Shown piece after piece: positions 40,938-49,163 of a stretch of 49,219 bases of DNA. Where the stretch lies: NCBI GenBank assembly GCA_902363455.1, contig CABJAC010000010.1:1-49219 (forward strand), read 5' to 3'. Origin of the DNA: Caryophanales bacterium (lineage in GTDB: Bacteria; Bacillota; Bacilli; Exiguobacteriales; Exiguobacteriaceae). The position numbers and the translations under genes were made by a program. Below the pieces are notes generated by a model. It saw nothing but the letters and a program-made list of their open reading frames with translations, made no database searches and was not told the origin of the DNA. Within the stretch, counting starts at the first letter, position 1. Each line of letters opens with the position of its first letter.

Positions 40938-41801
40938 ATGGGCATGGTCTTTGGTAGTTTCTTAGTGTGCTTTCTCTCTTATGGTATTGTTAGCCGATTG
41001 ATGTACGTCATCCATCAAGTAAACCGTCCTGTAAATCGTTTCATTTGTTGGTATGAAACGACGATCCGGCAACTAGTTCGTGGGCGGATCGTCGTTGAGC
41101 GTAAAGGATGGAGCAACTATCTTCTGTTTGCGGGATATCTTCTCCTTATTTTCTATGCGACTGCTCTTTTTTTAGAGAATCTACAAAGAGGTGATACCGT
41201 TTCACTGAAAGGAATTGCCTTAATCGTCCTGGCACTTATTTTTCTTCTCACAATCAGTCCTTTGATTGTAGAAGATGAATCTTCAAACGAGGAAAATCAG
41301 GTTGATCCGAATCGAGACAAAAAAACGTTTTGGATCTTTTTGAAAAATCGTTACTCTGCCTTCGTTGATCAAGTCTTATTTTTCGTTCTCATGCCGTTCA
41401 TAGTAACTACCAGTGTACTGACTATCTTGATGCCGTTCCTAAAATGGAATGGATTGTGGTTGACCGGTGGTTTAATCGGATGGGTGTGGTTCTTGGCACT
41501 GTCTTTTAATACGATACTTCCAGAACGGTTTTATTATCAAAAACTACTGGATAATCAGCCTCTAGATAAAGCAATAAGCAAGCAGCTTAGTCAAAAAAGG
41601 GAATGTGCTCAAATCGTTCTCTTAGTAATTAGTATATTGAATTATTCACTGTTGATGGAGAGTTTAGTCAACGTGAGTGGTATAAATATCCGTTTTACAT
41701 TAATTGGGGTCCTCGTTGTATTTTACACTTTTGCCGCAAATATCATCAAAACACTAGAGGCAGATTACACGCAATACAAAAATGATTCGACTTCACCATA
41801 A
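40938..41801 (+). CDS. Polytopic membrane protein of unknown function
   Basis: This 287-residue protein starts at 40938 (MGMVFGSFLVCFLSYGIVSR) with AAGGGAGG upstream. About seven hydrophobic segments are seen, including NYLLFAGYLLLIFYATALFL, GIALIVLALIFLLTISPLIV, FVLMPFIVTTSVLTILMPFL, then WLTGGLIGWVWFLALSF and FTLIGVLVVFYTFAANII. A charged, probably cytosolic loop lies at about residues 118-140. I recognise no transporter family. It is the last gene before the Fur-box-preceded nik operon and has no clear terminator. Confidence 0.65.
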   Translation: MGMVFGSFLVCFLSYGIVSRLMYVIHQVNRPVNRFICWYETTIRQLVRGRIVVERKGWSNYLLFAGYLLLIFYATALFLENLQRGDTVSLKGIALIVLALIFLLTISPLIVEDESSNEENQVDPNRDKKTFWIFLKNRYSAFVDQVLFFVLMPFIVTTSVLTILMPFLKWNGLWLTGGLIGWVWFLALSFNTILPERFYYQKLLDNQPLDKAISKQLSQKRECAQIVLLVISILNYSLLMESLVNVSGINIRFTLIGVLVVFYTFAANIIKTLEADYTQYKNDSTSP

Positions 41802-41866
41802 TACGCAGCAAAATCAACGCTTCCACAGATTATCCATTGACAATTCTTAACACCCACTCTTACAAT

Positions 41867-41881
41867 TGAAAATGATTATCA
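41867..41881 (+). promoter_or_regulatory. Fur box before the nik operon
   Basis: TGAAAATGATTATCA matches the 15-bp Fur consensus TGATAATNATTATCA at all but one position. It lies 24 bp before the chosen nikA start. TTGACA at 41837-41842 with a suitable spacer could be the -35 box. Iron (or related metal) repression of the operon is expected. Confidence 0.72.
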
Positions 41882-41905
41882 ATAAGAATGGGAGTCCTGT
41901 CCACT

Positions 41906-43519
41906 ATGAACGTTTCACGCCGTAAGAAATCCATCATCCAAGCTGTCTCCATCCTCTCGATCACGACGCTGCTGTTCGGCTGTTCCAATCCGAACGAAGG
42001 TGCTGACAATACAACAGATAAAGATACATTGACGCTCGCTTGGCCACGCGATATCGGCGAGATGAATCCACATGTCTATAACCCGTCGCAACTGTTTGCC
42101 CAATCGATGGTCTATGAGCCGCTCGTCCATTACGCAGAAGGCGGAAAGCTTGAGCCATTCCTCGCCAAGTCGTGGGACATCTCAAAAGACGGAAAGACCT
42201 ACACGTTCACTTTGCGTGACGATGTCAAGTTCTCCGACGGTTCGGCGTTTGACGCAACGATCGTCAAAAAGAACTTTGATGCCGTCCTCAAAAACAAAGC
42301 CTTACATAGCTGGCTCGGCTTTATCTCCAAAATCGACAAGACGGAAGCCGTCGATAAGCAGACATTCCGCATGACATTATCGGAAGCCTACTACCCGACG
42401 ATTCAGGAACTGGCGGTCGTCCGTCCGGTCCGTTTCCTCGGTGAAGCCGGTTTCCCGAAAAACGGCGACACGTCAAAAGGTGTCGAAGAAGAAGTCGGGA
42501 CCGGTCCATGGGTGCTTGACGAATACAAAGCGGATCAATACGCGACGTTTAAGGTCAATAAAAACTACTGGGGTCCGATGCCGAAAGTCAAGAAAATCAA
42601 GGTCGACATCATTCCCGATGCCGAGACCCGCGTGCTCGCCTTTGAAAAAGGAGACATCGACTTGATTTACGGAGAAGGTGCCATCAGTGTTGATGCGTTT
42701 AATCAGCTGAAAGAAACGAAGTCTTACAAGACGACGATGTCCGAGCCGGTTGCGACCCGGCTGTTGATCATGAACACCAAGAAAAAGCAGCTGGCGGACG
42801 AACGGGTCCGTCAGGCGTTGCAATACGGTTTTGACAAAAAAACGTTAGTCGAAGGCATCACGTCCGGTCTGGAAACACCGGCGGACTTCATCCTGCCGCC
42901 GAATTTGCCGTACACGTCGAAATTGAAGGTCGAGAAACGGGATTTTGATGTCGAAAAGGCGAAGACGTTGCTCGACGAAGCCGGATGGAAACTGCCGAAC
43001 GGGAAAACGATCCGTGAAAAAGACGGTCAACCGTTACAGGTCGAGATGATGTATGATGCGGCGGAACTTGTCCAAAAGGCGATGGCCGAGACGTTACAGT
43101 CGGAGTGGGCCAACATCGGGGTCGATTTGAAGATCGTCGGTGTCGAGTTGCCGGATCAAGTCCAGCGCTTCAAGGACAATAAGTTCGATATCAACATGTA
43201 CAGTAACTTCGGTGCACCGTATGATCCACACACGTTCGTCAACATCATCGGTACGGACGGGTTCGGCTTCAAAGAAGCGATTTCCGCTTATCCGAACAAG
43301 ACGGAATTGTTACAGGACATGAAGAACGTCTTGAAGACGACCGACGAGACGAAACGTCAAGCGATGTATGCCGAGATTCTGCCGTCGCTTCAAGATCAAG
43401 GGGCGCTCGTGCCGATCTCGTATTTGAAGAAGATGGCGATTTACCAGTCGGATGTGACGAACTTTAAATTTGCGGCGAATCGGGATGAAAGTCCGTTCGC
43501 ACAAATCGGCATTAATTGA
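41906..43519 (+). CDS. nikA: Nickel/metallophore ABC transporter substrate-binding lipoprotein NikA
   Basis: This 537-residue SBP of the peptide/nickel family (cluster C) has a lipoprotein signal (ITTLLFGCSNPN, lipobox cysteine near residue 26). The mature part follows NikA closely: LTLAWPRDIGEMNPHVYNPS, QLFAQSMVYEPLVHYAEGG, YTFTLRDDVKFSDGSAFDAT, then SEAYYPTIQELAVVRPVRFL, VGTGPWVLDEYK and GAPYDPHTFVN near the end. It captures Ni or a metal-chelator complex outside the membrane. Start 41906 (MNVSRRKKS) is preferred over the ATG at 41888. The stop at 43517-43519 lies at the edge of an inserted IS605-type element, so the original end may have been lost. A Fur box precedes the gene. Confidence 0.85.
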   Translation: MNVSRRKKSIIQAVSILSITTLLFGCSNPNEGADNTTDKDTLTLAWPRDIGEMNPHVYNPSQLFAQSMVYEPLVHYAEGGKLEPFLAKSWDISKDGKTYTFTLRDDVKFSDGSAFDATIVKKNFDAVLKNKALHSWLGFISKIDKTEAVDKQTFRMTLSEAYYPTIQELAVVRPVRFLGEAGFPKNGDTSKGVEEEVGTGPWVLDEYKADQYATFKVNKNYWGPMPKVKKIKVDIIPDAETRVLAFEKGDIDLIYGEGAISVDAFNQLKETKSYKTTMSEPVATRLLIMNTKKKQLADERVRQALQYGFDKKTLVEGITSGLETPADFILPPNLPYTSKLKVEKRDFDVEKAKTLLDEAGWKLPNGKTIREKDGQPLQVEMMYDAAELVQKAMAETLQSEWANIGVDLKIVGVELPDQVQRFKDNKFDINMYSNFGAPYDPHTFVNIIGTDGFGFKEAISAYPNKTELLQDMKNVLKTTDETKRQAMYAEILPSLQDQGALVPISYLKKMAIYQSDVTNFKFAANRDESPFAQIGIN

Positions 43520-43620
43520 ACTACCTCCACCTATGCTTCGCTAAGAGGTGGAGGATTCCTGAGTTATTCAACCTAGCGGTCAAAAATTTATCAGGCTAAC
43601 CCCGTCGTCCCGACGGTTGA
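43516..43620 (-). ncRNA. Putative omega-RNA-like right end, solitary
   Basis: The spacer between the tnpB-type stop and the hairpin has the same length as in the copy at 22584, with the end ATAACTCAGGAATCC identical. The hairpin CCTCCACCT...AGGTGGAGG is identical, and TAGTTCAA ends it. If transcribed, the bases following on the minus strand, inside nikA, would form the guide. Transcription is not shown. Confidence 0.5.
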
Positions 43621-43930
43621 ACGTTGATCTTGTCCGTTTCTTTTATGCGGATGCCTACTCTGCTTGGTTTTCGCTACTTCGGTCATCCGCAAGGTGAACG
43701 TTGAAGATTTTACGTGACAGACGAACTTCCTGTCACAACCCTATACCTTCAGTTTTCAAAGAACATGACTCTTTTTTTATTCCTGATTTTAATTGCTTTC
43801 AAACCAGGAGTGTCGGGTAATTAACGTGTCGCAAGACACGCTTTGCCCGAAGACGATTCATCTCCCACTTGCACTAGGGCTCCGCCCTGAACGTTTAGAA
43901 GTGGGAGTATTCTCGGCTGATTTTGATAAA
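43516..43930 (-). mobile_element. Non-autonomous IS200/IS605-type element between nikA and nikB
   Basis: Minus-strand orientation. The left-end hairpin (CTCCCACTT at 43862-43870 with AAGTGGGAG at 43899-43907, plus an inner AGGGC...GCCCT stem) is near 43930, next to ATAAA, a plausible TTTAT target on the minus strand. The right end at 43516-43556 matches the one after tnpB. A stub of the tnpB 3' end encoding TVGTTGLA and stop is at 43591-43617. Between them are several hairpins: CGTGTCGCAAGACACG at 43826-43841, GTGACAG...CTGTCAC near 43714-43736, and GCGGATG...CATCCGC near 43653-43700. No tnpA and no tnpB body are present. Confidence 0.75.
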
Positions 43931-43944
43931 AGGAGGTGTACGGA

Positions 43945-44889
43945 ATGGGCGTCTATATTCTCAAACGGGTCGGGTCGGTCATTCCGATCCTGCTCCTGGC
44001 GATTTTATTACTGACGGCGATGATTCACCTGTCACCGGTCGATCCGGCGGAAGCGTATCTCGCTGCCGCTCACATCCAACCGACGGAAGAGGTGCTGACG
44101 CAAAAGCGGGCCGAATTTGGTCTCGATCAATCGTTCATGACACAATACGCGACGACCGTCGTCCGGTTGGCCCAATTTGATTTCGGGATATCTTTTGTCT
44201 CCGGCAAACCGGTCCTCGATGAGGTTCTGCTCCGTCTGCCGGCTACGTTACAACTGGCACTGTCGAGTCTGTTGCTGGCCGTGATCGTCAGCATCCCGCT
44301 CGGCTTTCTCGCGGGGATTCGGAAAAACGGATTTTTTGACCAGTTGAGTCGGGTGATTGCCTTCATCGGTGCATCGATTCCGTCGTTTTGGCTCGGCTAT
44401 CTGTTGATTTTCTTTTTTGCCGTCCAGTTGGATTTGTTACCGGTCGGCGGTATCGGCAGTCCGAGTCACGTCGTCTTGCCGGCAATCACGCTTGCGTTAC
44501 CACTGATTGCGCTTTATACCCGGCTGCTGCGGACGAGTGTCATCGAGACGATGCGCGAACCGTACGTCTTGTTTGCCCGGACACGCGGCATCCGCGAAAC
44601 AGTCATTTTGGCCAAACACGTTCTCCGAGTCGCCATTCCACCGATGATCACCGGTCTCGGCATGAATCTCGGAAAACTGTTGACGGGGACGATCATCGTC
44701 GAAACGGTTTTCTCATGGCCGGGCTTTGGCCGCTACTTCATCGAAGCGATTTTTGACCGCGATATGCCGATCATTCAAGGGTATGTGTTTCTGGCGGCAC
44801 TATTATTCATCGGCAGCAGTCTGCTCGTGGATCTATTACAACTGGCGATTGATCCCCGGATTGCCCGGAAAGGAGGGGACAGACGATGA
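43945..44889 (+). CDS. nikB: Nickel/metallophore ABC transporter permease NikB
   Basis: This 314-residue permease of the DppB/NikB type has the N-terminal helix YILKRVGSVIPILLLAILLL and DPAEAYLAA, then LGLDQ-like EFGLDQSFMTQYA and FDFGISFVSGKPVLDEVLLR. The EAA-type cytoplasmic loop is around REPYVLFARTRGIRETVILA, and FSWPGFGRYFIEAIFDRDMP is near the end. About six helices. The start at 43945 follows AAAGGAGG, which lies right at the boundary of the inserted element. It pairs with NikC to form the channel. It overlaps nikC by four bases. Confidence 0.88.
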   Translation: MGVYILKRVGSVIPILLLAILLLTAMIHLSPVDPAEAYLAAAHIQPTEEVLTQKRAEFGLDQSFMTQYATTVVRLAQFDFGISFVSGKPVLDEVLLRLPATLQLALSSLLLAVIVSIPLGFLAGIRKNGFFDQLSRVIAFIGASIPSFWLGYLLIFFFAVQLDLLPVGGIGSPSHVVLPAITLALPLIALYTRLLRTSVIETMREPYVLFARTRGIRETVILAKHVLRVAIPPMITGLGMNLGKLLTGTIIVETVFSWPGFGRYFIEAIFDRDMPIIQGYVFLAALLFIGSSLLVDLLQLAIDPRIARKGGDRR

Positions 44890-45740
44890 ATATTCCGCTT
44901 GGACGACCGAACCTGTTGCACCGCTTGTCAAACCAACGGCTGATTTTGATCGGCTGTTCCGCTTTTTTAGGGCTGTTATTTCTCGCAGCACTGGCCGCAC
45001 CGTGGCTTGCGCCGCATGATCCGTTTCTCGTCAATTTGGCGGTGAAACTGCAGGAACCGTCCTGGACATATCCGCTCGGGACCGATCATCTCGGCCGCTG
45101 TACATTATCGCGTCTGTTATACGGCGCCCGGGTGTCACTCGGATTTGCCGTCCTGATTTTTGCATCGTCGTTGCTGATCGGCTTATTGATCGGCACGCTC
45201 GCCGGCTACATCGGCGGCTGGGTCGATCAACTGTTGATGCGGTTTTGTGACGGGGTAATGGCATTTCCGAGTCTGATTCTTGTGCTCGGTCTCGTCGGGA
45301 TTTTCGGACCGGGACTCAAACAGGTCATCATCGCCTTGATGCTCGTCCAGTGGGTCTACTATGCCCGGATGTTCCGCGGACTCGTCATGACACTGAAGGA
45401 AAAGAATTTTATTGCAGCGGCACGCGTCAATGGGTCGTCACACTGGAAAATCTTTCGGACCCATCTGTTGCCGAACATCCTGCCGCCGTTGCTTGTCATC
45501 GGGACACTCGAGATGGGCTGGGCGATCATGGATATTTCCGCCATGTCCTTCCTTGGTCTTGGCGTGCAGTCTCCGGCAGCGGAATGGGGCGCCATGATCC
45601 ATGAAGGCAAATCGTATATCCGGACGAATCCGGAACTGATGATTTATCCCGGCGTGATGATCATGCTCGTCATTGCAAGCTTTAACTTACTCGGTGAATC
45701 GTTATCGGAACGATTCGGCGTGACGAAACCACCTAAATGA
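44886..45740 (+). CDS. nikC: Nickel/metallophore ABC transporter permease NikC
   Basis: This 284-residue permease of the DppC/NikC type has an N-terminal helix (LILIGCSAFLGLLFLAALAA) and the conserved LAPHDPF, then the signature LGTDHLGRCTLSRLLYGARV. The EAA loop lies near KNFIAAARVNGSSHWKIFRT, followed by HLLPNILPPLLVIGTL. ISAMSFLGLGVQSPAAEWGA and MIHEG close the domain. It starts in the stop of nikB and overlaps the nikD region by four bases at its own end, so the operon is tightly coupled. Confidence 0.88.
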   Translation: MNIPLGRPNLLHRLSNQRLILIGCSAFLGLLFLAALAAPWLAPHDPFLVNLAVKLQEPSWTYPLGTDHLGRCTLSRLLYGARVSLGFAVLIFASSLLIGLLIGTLAGYIGGWVDQLLMRFCDGVMAFPSLILVLGLVGIFGPGLKQVIIALMLVQWVYYARMFRGLVMTLKEKNFIAAARVNGSSHWKIFRTHLLPNILPPLLVIGTLEMGWAIMDISAMSFLGLGVQSPAAEWGAMIHEGKSYIRTNPELMIYPGVMIMLVIASFNLLGESLSERFGVTKPPK

Positions 45741-45754
45741 AAGGAGGCGCCATG

Positions 45755-46552
45755 ATGAAACCTGTTTTATCCGTCGAACGATTGACCGTCGAAACCATCG
45801 CTGACGACACCCCGCTTGTCCGGGATGTCTCGTTTACACTTCTTGCCGGTCAGATCGTCGGACTCGTCGGCGAAAGTGGTTGCGGCAAGACGGTGACGAG
45901 TCTGGCCCTTCTGCGTCTGCTGGACGAAAAAGTGATCCGTCAGTCAGGTCGGATTCAGCTAGACGAAACGGATTTGATGACGCTGTCCGACCGAACGCTT
46001 CGGCGTGTCCGCGGTGGACAAATTGCCTTCATCATGCAAAATCCGATGAGTGCTTTCACACCGGTCTACACGATTGGTCATCAATTGATCGAGACGATCC
46101 GGACCCATGACCGGTGCAGCAAACGCGAAGCGAAGGACCGAGCGCTCGAAGCGTTACGGGAAGTGAATCTCGAGGAGCCGGACCGGATTTTAAGAGCCTA
46201 TCCGTTTGAACTGAGCGGTGGAATGCTGCAACGGGTCATGATTGCCCTTGCCGTCTGCCTGCGACCGGATGTCTTGATTGCCGATGAACCGACGACAGCG
46301 CTTGACGTCTACAATCAAAAGCTCGTGTTGTACTATCTCGAAAAGGTCCGGGCGACCTATGGCACCGCAATCCTGTTGATTTCCCACGACTTAAGTGTCA
46401 TCGCCGAGATGGCGGATCAGGTTCTCGTCATGCGGCATGGGGAAATCGTCGAACGGGCGGACGTCTTTGATTTGTTTGACCGTCCGCAACATCCGTACAC
46501 ACAACGATTGCTAGCCCAACACGGGATTCAGGCAGGAGGAATGAACGCATGA
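45755..46552 (+). CDS. nikD: Nickel/metallophore ABC transporter ATPase NikD
   Basis: This 265-residue ABC ATPase starts at 45755 (MKPVLSVERLTVE), eight bases after AAAGGAGG; ATGs at 45737 and 45752 are in frame. Walker A is IVGLVGESGCGKTVTSLALL, the Q-loop is in IAFIMQNPMSAFTPVYTIGH, the signature is FELSGGMLQRVMIALAVCL and Walker B is DVLIADEPTTALDVYNQ, with the switch histidine in ILLISHDLSV. It powers transport with NikE. It overlaps nikE by four bases. Confidence 0.88.
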   Translation: MKPVLSVERLTVETIADDTPLVRDVSFTLLAGQIVGLVGESGCGKTVTSLALLRLLDEKVIRQSGRIQLDETDLMTLSDRTLRRVRGGQIAFIMQNPMSAFTPVYTIGHQLIETIRTHDRCSKREAKDRALEALREVNLEEPDRILRAYPFELSGGMLQRVMIALAVCLRPDVLIADEPTTALDVYNQKLVLYYLEKVRATYGTAILLISHDLSVIAEMADQVLVMRHGEIVERADVFDLFDRPQHPYTQRLLAQHGIQAGGMNA

Positions 46553-47343
46553 GCCTTCTGCAAATGGAACAGGTGTCACACCGGTACGGTAGCCAACGGT
46601 TTCTGTCGCGGCAGACATCACGGACCGTCTTACAGGACGTCACGTTGACGCTTGAAGCCGGGACCTGTCTTGGATTACTTGGTCAAAGTGGTGCCGGAAA
46701 GAGTACGCTTGGACGGATTCTGCTTGGTCTCGAACGACCAACAGCAGGGCGTGTCCTGTTCGAAGGACAGGACATTTACCGGACGACAGCAAACGATTAC
46801 CGGCAAGACATCCAAGTCGTCTTTCAGGATTCGTTTGCTGCAGTCAATCCGAAGATGACGGCGGGACAAATCATTGCCGAGCCGTTGACGAATTTCACGC
46901 ATCTTGCACCGGATGCCCTGCAGCACCGGTTGGTCACCTTGATCGAACAGGTCGGATTGACCCGCGCGGATTTGGCGAAATATCCGAATCAGTTCAGCGG
47001 CGGGCAGTTGCAACGGATCTGTATCGCCCGGGCGATTGCGACAAACCCGAAACTGATCATCCTCGATGAGGCCGTCAGCAGTCTCGATATGGTCAATAAG
47101 ACACTGATCCTCGCGCTGTTAGGGGAATTAAAGGACAAATATGACCTGTCCTATTTGTTCATTACTCATGATCTCCAAGCGGCTCAGGCGCTCAGCGACC
47201 GATTCGTGATTTTAGATCAAGGGCAAATCGTTGGAGAGTACCCGACCCATAAGGCTTTTGCCGACGCGACGGATCCGCATGTTCTGGCGATTAAAAACGC
47301 CATGCTGGCGACTCATCCAAGGTATCGGACGATTCGGAAATAA
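46549..47343 (+). CDS. nikE: Nickel/metallophore ABC transporter ATPase NikE
   Basis: This 264-residue second ATPase of the importer carries Walker A LGLLGQSGAGKSTLGRILLG, the Q-loop in DIQVVFQDSFAAVNPKM, the signature NQFSGGQLQRICIARAIAT, Walker B KLIILDEAVSSLD and the switch histidine in YLFITHDLQA. The N-terminal 10-40 residues (VSHRYGSQRFL...) are slightly longer than in DppF. It ends the operon; a strong terminator follows at 47366. Confidence 0.88.
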   Translation: MSLLQMEQVSHRYGSQRFLSRQTSRTVLQDVTLTLEAGTCLGLLGQSGAGKSTLGRILLGLERPTAGRVLFEGQDIYRTTANDYRQDIQVVFQDSFAAVNPKMTAGQIIAEPLTNFTHLAPDALQHRLVTLIEQVGLTRADLAKYPNQFSGGQLQRICIARAIATNPKLIILDEAVSSLDMVNKTLILALLGELKDKYDLSYLFITHDLQAAQALSDRFVILDQGQIVGEYPTHKAFADATDPHVLAIKNAMLATHPRYRTIRK

Positions 47344-47365
47344 GATCGCGTATGTTTGATCGTTC

Positions 47366-47402
47366 ACCATTCAATCAAAACGGATTGAGTGGTTTTTTTT
47401 AG
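47366..47402 (+). terminator. Terminator of the nik operon
   Basis: ACCATTCAATC pairs with GATTGAGTGGT (one wobble or mismatch) and is followed by a run of eight Ts. Confidence 0.88.
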
Positions 47403-47471
47403 AATGATATGTAAAGGAACCTTGACACACAGAAAATGTTTTCCTATTATTGGGAGTGAGAGGTGATAGGG

Positions 47472-47690
47472 ATGAAGAACAGGGTGAAGGCGTTACGTGA
47501 AGCGCGTCAGTGGTCGCAAGGGGACTTGGCGAAGACGTTAGGCGTCTCGAGGCAGACCATCATTTCGATTGAAAAGGAGCGGTACAATCCGTCGCTCGAA
47601 CTCGCATTTTCGATTGCGGCTTTGTTTGATTGTCCGATTGAAGCGATTTTTATTCCCGAATCGAAGAAAAAAGGAGACGATGTAGGATGA
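47472..47690 (+). CDS. XRE-type small regulator (YozG/YgzD-like)
   Basis: This 72-residue protein is a stand-alone helix-turn-helix: KNRVKALREARQWSQGDLAK, then LGVSRQTIISIEKERYNPSL followed by ELAFSIAALFDCPIEAIFIP. This is the short XRE type, about 65-75 residues, widely paired with small membrane proteins. Start 47472 is chosen because AGAGGTG lies seven bases before it. Its end overlaps the next gene by four bases, so it probably regulates its own two-gene operon. Confidence 0.9.
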   Translation: MKNRVKALREARQWSQGDLAKTLGVSRQTIISIEKERYNPSLELAFSIAALFDCPIEAIFIPESKKKGDDVG

Positions 47691-48046
47691 AACACATGCC
47701 AATGATCAATCGGTTACTCGCCGTAATTTTGTTGATTTACGGCGGTTATCTGACGCTGTTCGATGGACCGAGTCCACTCAGTATAATAATGATATTAGCG
47801 GGTTTGAGTCAATTGGCCGCCGATCTGATTTTTCCGGCTACTGAAACCTATGACGAACGGCAGGAAGAGATCAAGCGGAAAAGTGGTCACATGTCATATC
47901 TCTTGAGTATCGTCTATGTTTTTGTCATGCTGCTGCTCGTCCAGTGGAACGTCATCGATAATATCATGACAGCTTTGTTGTCTGTCCTCTTCATTCAGGT
48001 CCTGACTTTCCCGGTCATGATGTTTATCTACAATCGACGCAGCTGA
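47687..48046 (+). CDS. Small membrane protein paired with the XRE regulator (DUF2178-like)
   Basis: This 119-residue protein has about four hydrophobic segments: INRLLAVILLIYGGYLTLF, then PLSIIMILAGLSQLAADLIF, and after a charged loop (ETYDERQEEIKRKSGH) the stretches YLLSIVYVFVMLLLVQWNVI and ALLSVLFIQVLTFPVMMFIY. The DERQEEIKRKSGH loop is typical of the DUF2178-like membrane proteins that follow such XRE regulators. Its start overlaps the regulator's stop. Function unknown. Confidence 0.72.
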   Translation: MKHMPMINRLLAVILLIYGGYLTLFDGPSPLSIIMILAGLSQLAADLIFPATETYDERQEEIKRKSGHMSYLLSIVYVFVMLLLVQWNVIDNIMTALLSVLFIQVLTFPVMMFIYNRRS

Positions 48047-48055
48047 CGACAAAAA

Positions 48056-48080
48056 AACAGGCCCGATCGGCCTGTTCTTG
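48056..48080 (-). terminator. Terminator between convergent genes
   Basis: AACAGGCC and GGCCTGTT pair around CGATC. On the minus strand TTTTTTT follows, so it mainly stops the gene at 48089; on the plus strand the T-run is weak. Confidence 0.75.
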
Positions 48081-48088
48081 ACGTGTGA

Positions 48089-48460
48089 TCAGTAATATTC
48101 AGACAGTTGTTCCCGTGATTCTTCCGTTAAATAGCCGAGCGACAAAAAGTTTTTGACGAAGCGGACTGGACCACTGGTAGGAACAGACTCGATTTTTCCC
48201 GTAAACGGTTCAACCTGTTCCAGGACGTCGATGTCAGCGGCCTGTATCTTAACGAAATCAAAGTCGAGAGCAACCGTATCCGTCTCATCCCACGGCTCAC
48301 TGGAGGATTGATGAAGCGAATGGAACGTCTCTTTCAAGTGGTCGCTTGATGGATTGAATTCGAACTGTAAGTAAGGTTCAGCTGTATCCTTTACGGATAG
48401 ACCGCCACGGGCGACGATGGCTTTTAGATGCCGGCGGTGGGTGAAGTGACGCAAAATCAT
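48089..48460 (-). CDS. Hypothetical protein with an ART-like start motif
   Basis: This 123-residue protein starts at 48460 (MILRHFTHRRHLKAIVARGG) with AAAGGAG upstream; a TTG at 48466 is in frame. The pattern LxHFTxxxxLxxIxxxGGL is also seen at the start of several ADP-ribosyltransferase-fold families, but no further catalytic residues can be lined up. The remaining sequence is acidic with YLQFEFNPSSDHLKETFHSL, then VALDFDFVKIQAADIDVLE. Family not recognised. It is downstream of the MarR gene on the same strand, 36 bp away, so they may share a transcript. Confidence 0.6.
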   Translation of the reverse strand: MILRHFTHRRHLKAIVARGGLSVKDTAEPYLQFEFNPSSDHLKETFHSLHQSSSEPWDETDTVALDFDFVKIQAADIDVLEQVEPFTGKIESVPTSGPVRFVKNFLSLGYLTEESREQLSEYY

Positions 48461-48496
48461 CGGCAACGCTCCTTTGTTTGCGGAAATGACTTAAAA

Positions 48497-48922
48497 TCAA
48501 AAATGACTGCTTTGCATCTTGTGAAGCAGGCGGTCAAACGATTCATGATCGTCCATCGTAAAGGCTTTGAAGTACTGCTCATGGATGACTTCGACGACAG
48601 GGGCCGACTCTTGAACGATCGTCTCTCCGGACGGTGTCAAGACGAGTCGCTTTTCCCGGTCAATCCGCTTCCGGGTGATGAGGTGTTGCTCAAACAATTT
48701 TTTTAAGGTTTGGGAGATTGCACCGCTTGACAGTTCAAGTGTCGCCTCCAGTGATTTTTGAGTGGCACTCTGTTCGCGGTAAAGCGTATCCAGCATGTCG
48801 AACTGTGATTTTGATAAGCCCCAGTCCTTTAAGACAGCATTGACTTCTTTCATGTAGCGGTGATGGAGTTTTTGAATCCCCTGCCAATGACGGTAGGATG
48901 GAGTGGACAAGTGTGACGTCAT
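48497..48922 (-). CDS. MarR-family transcriptional regulator
   Basis: This 141-residue winged-helix protein starts at 48922 (MTSHLSTPSYRHWQGIQKLH) after AAGAGGGA; a GTG at 48943 is in frame. The DNA-binding core is LSKSQFDMLDTLYREQSATQ, then SLEATLELSSGAISQTLKKL followed by the wing LITRKRIDREKRLVLTPSGE. Length is typical. A palindrome at 48942-48957 lies just upstream and is probably its autoregulatory site. The inducer is unknown; it may control the neighbouring gene at 48089. Confidence 0.88.
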   Translation of the reverse strand: MTSHLSTPSYRHWQGIQKLHHRYMKEVNAVLKDWGLSKSQFDMLDTLYREQSATQKSLEATLELSSGAISQTLKKLFEQHLITRKRIDREKRLVLTPSGETIVQESAPVVEVIHEQYFKAFTMDDHESFDRLLHKMQSSHF

Positions 48923-48941
48923 CAAATCCCTCTTTTCTGTC

Positions 48942-48957
48942 ACCGTTCGTGAACGGT
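48942..48957. promoter_or_regulatory. MarR-type operator palindrome
   Basis: ACCGTTC GT GAACGGT is a 7-2-7 palindrome 20 bp before the MarR gene start. Size and place fit a MarR dimer site for autoregulation. Confidence 0.6.
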
Positions 48958-49163
48958 ATAGTGATTGGTGAAGCTTTTCAAAAAATTAAGTAGTGTATAC
49001 TAATCAAATTACCACATAATCGCGTGTTCTCCTACCACTTGATACGAACAAAAAAGCTTCACTCGTTTGTCCTGATGTGGGCTAACCTAAAATTTTGAGA
49101 CAATATAAAACACCTTCGGAGTGGTACACTTTTAAAAAGTACTAACATCGGAGGTGTTTTTGC

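Noticed and set aside
43621..43860. Group I intron (IStron) in the interior of the mini IS605 element, suggested by several hairpins.
   Set aside because: I found no recognisable P/Q/R/S core elements; the hairpins alone do not support an intron.
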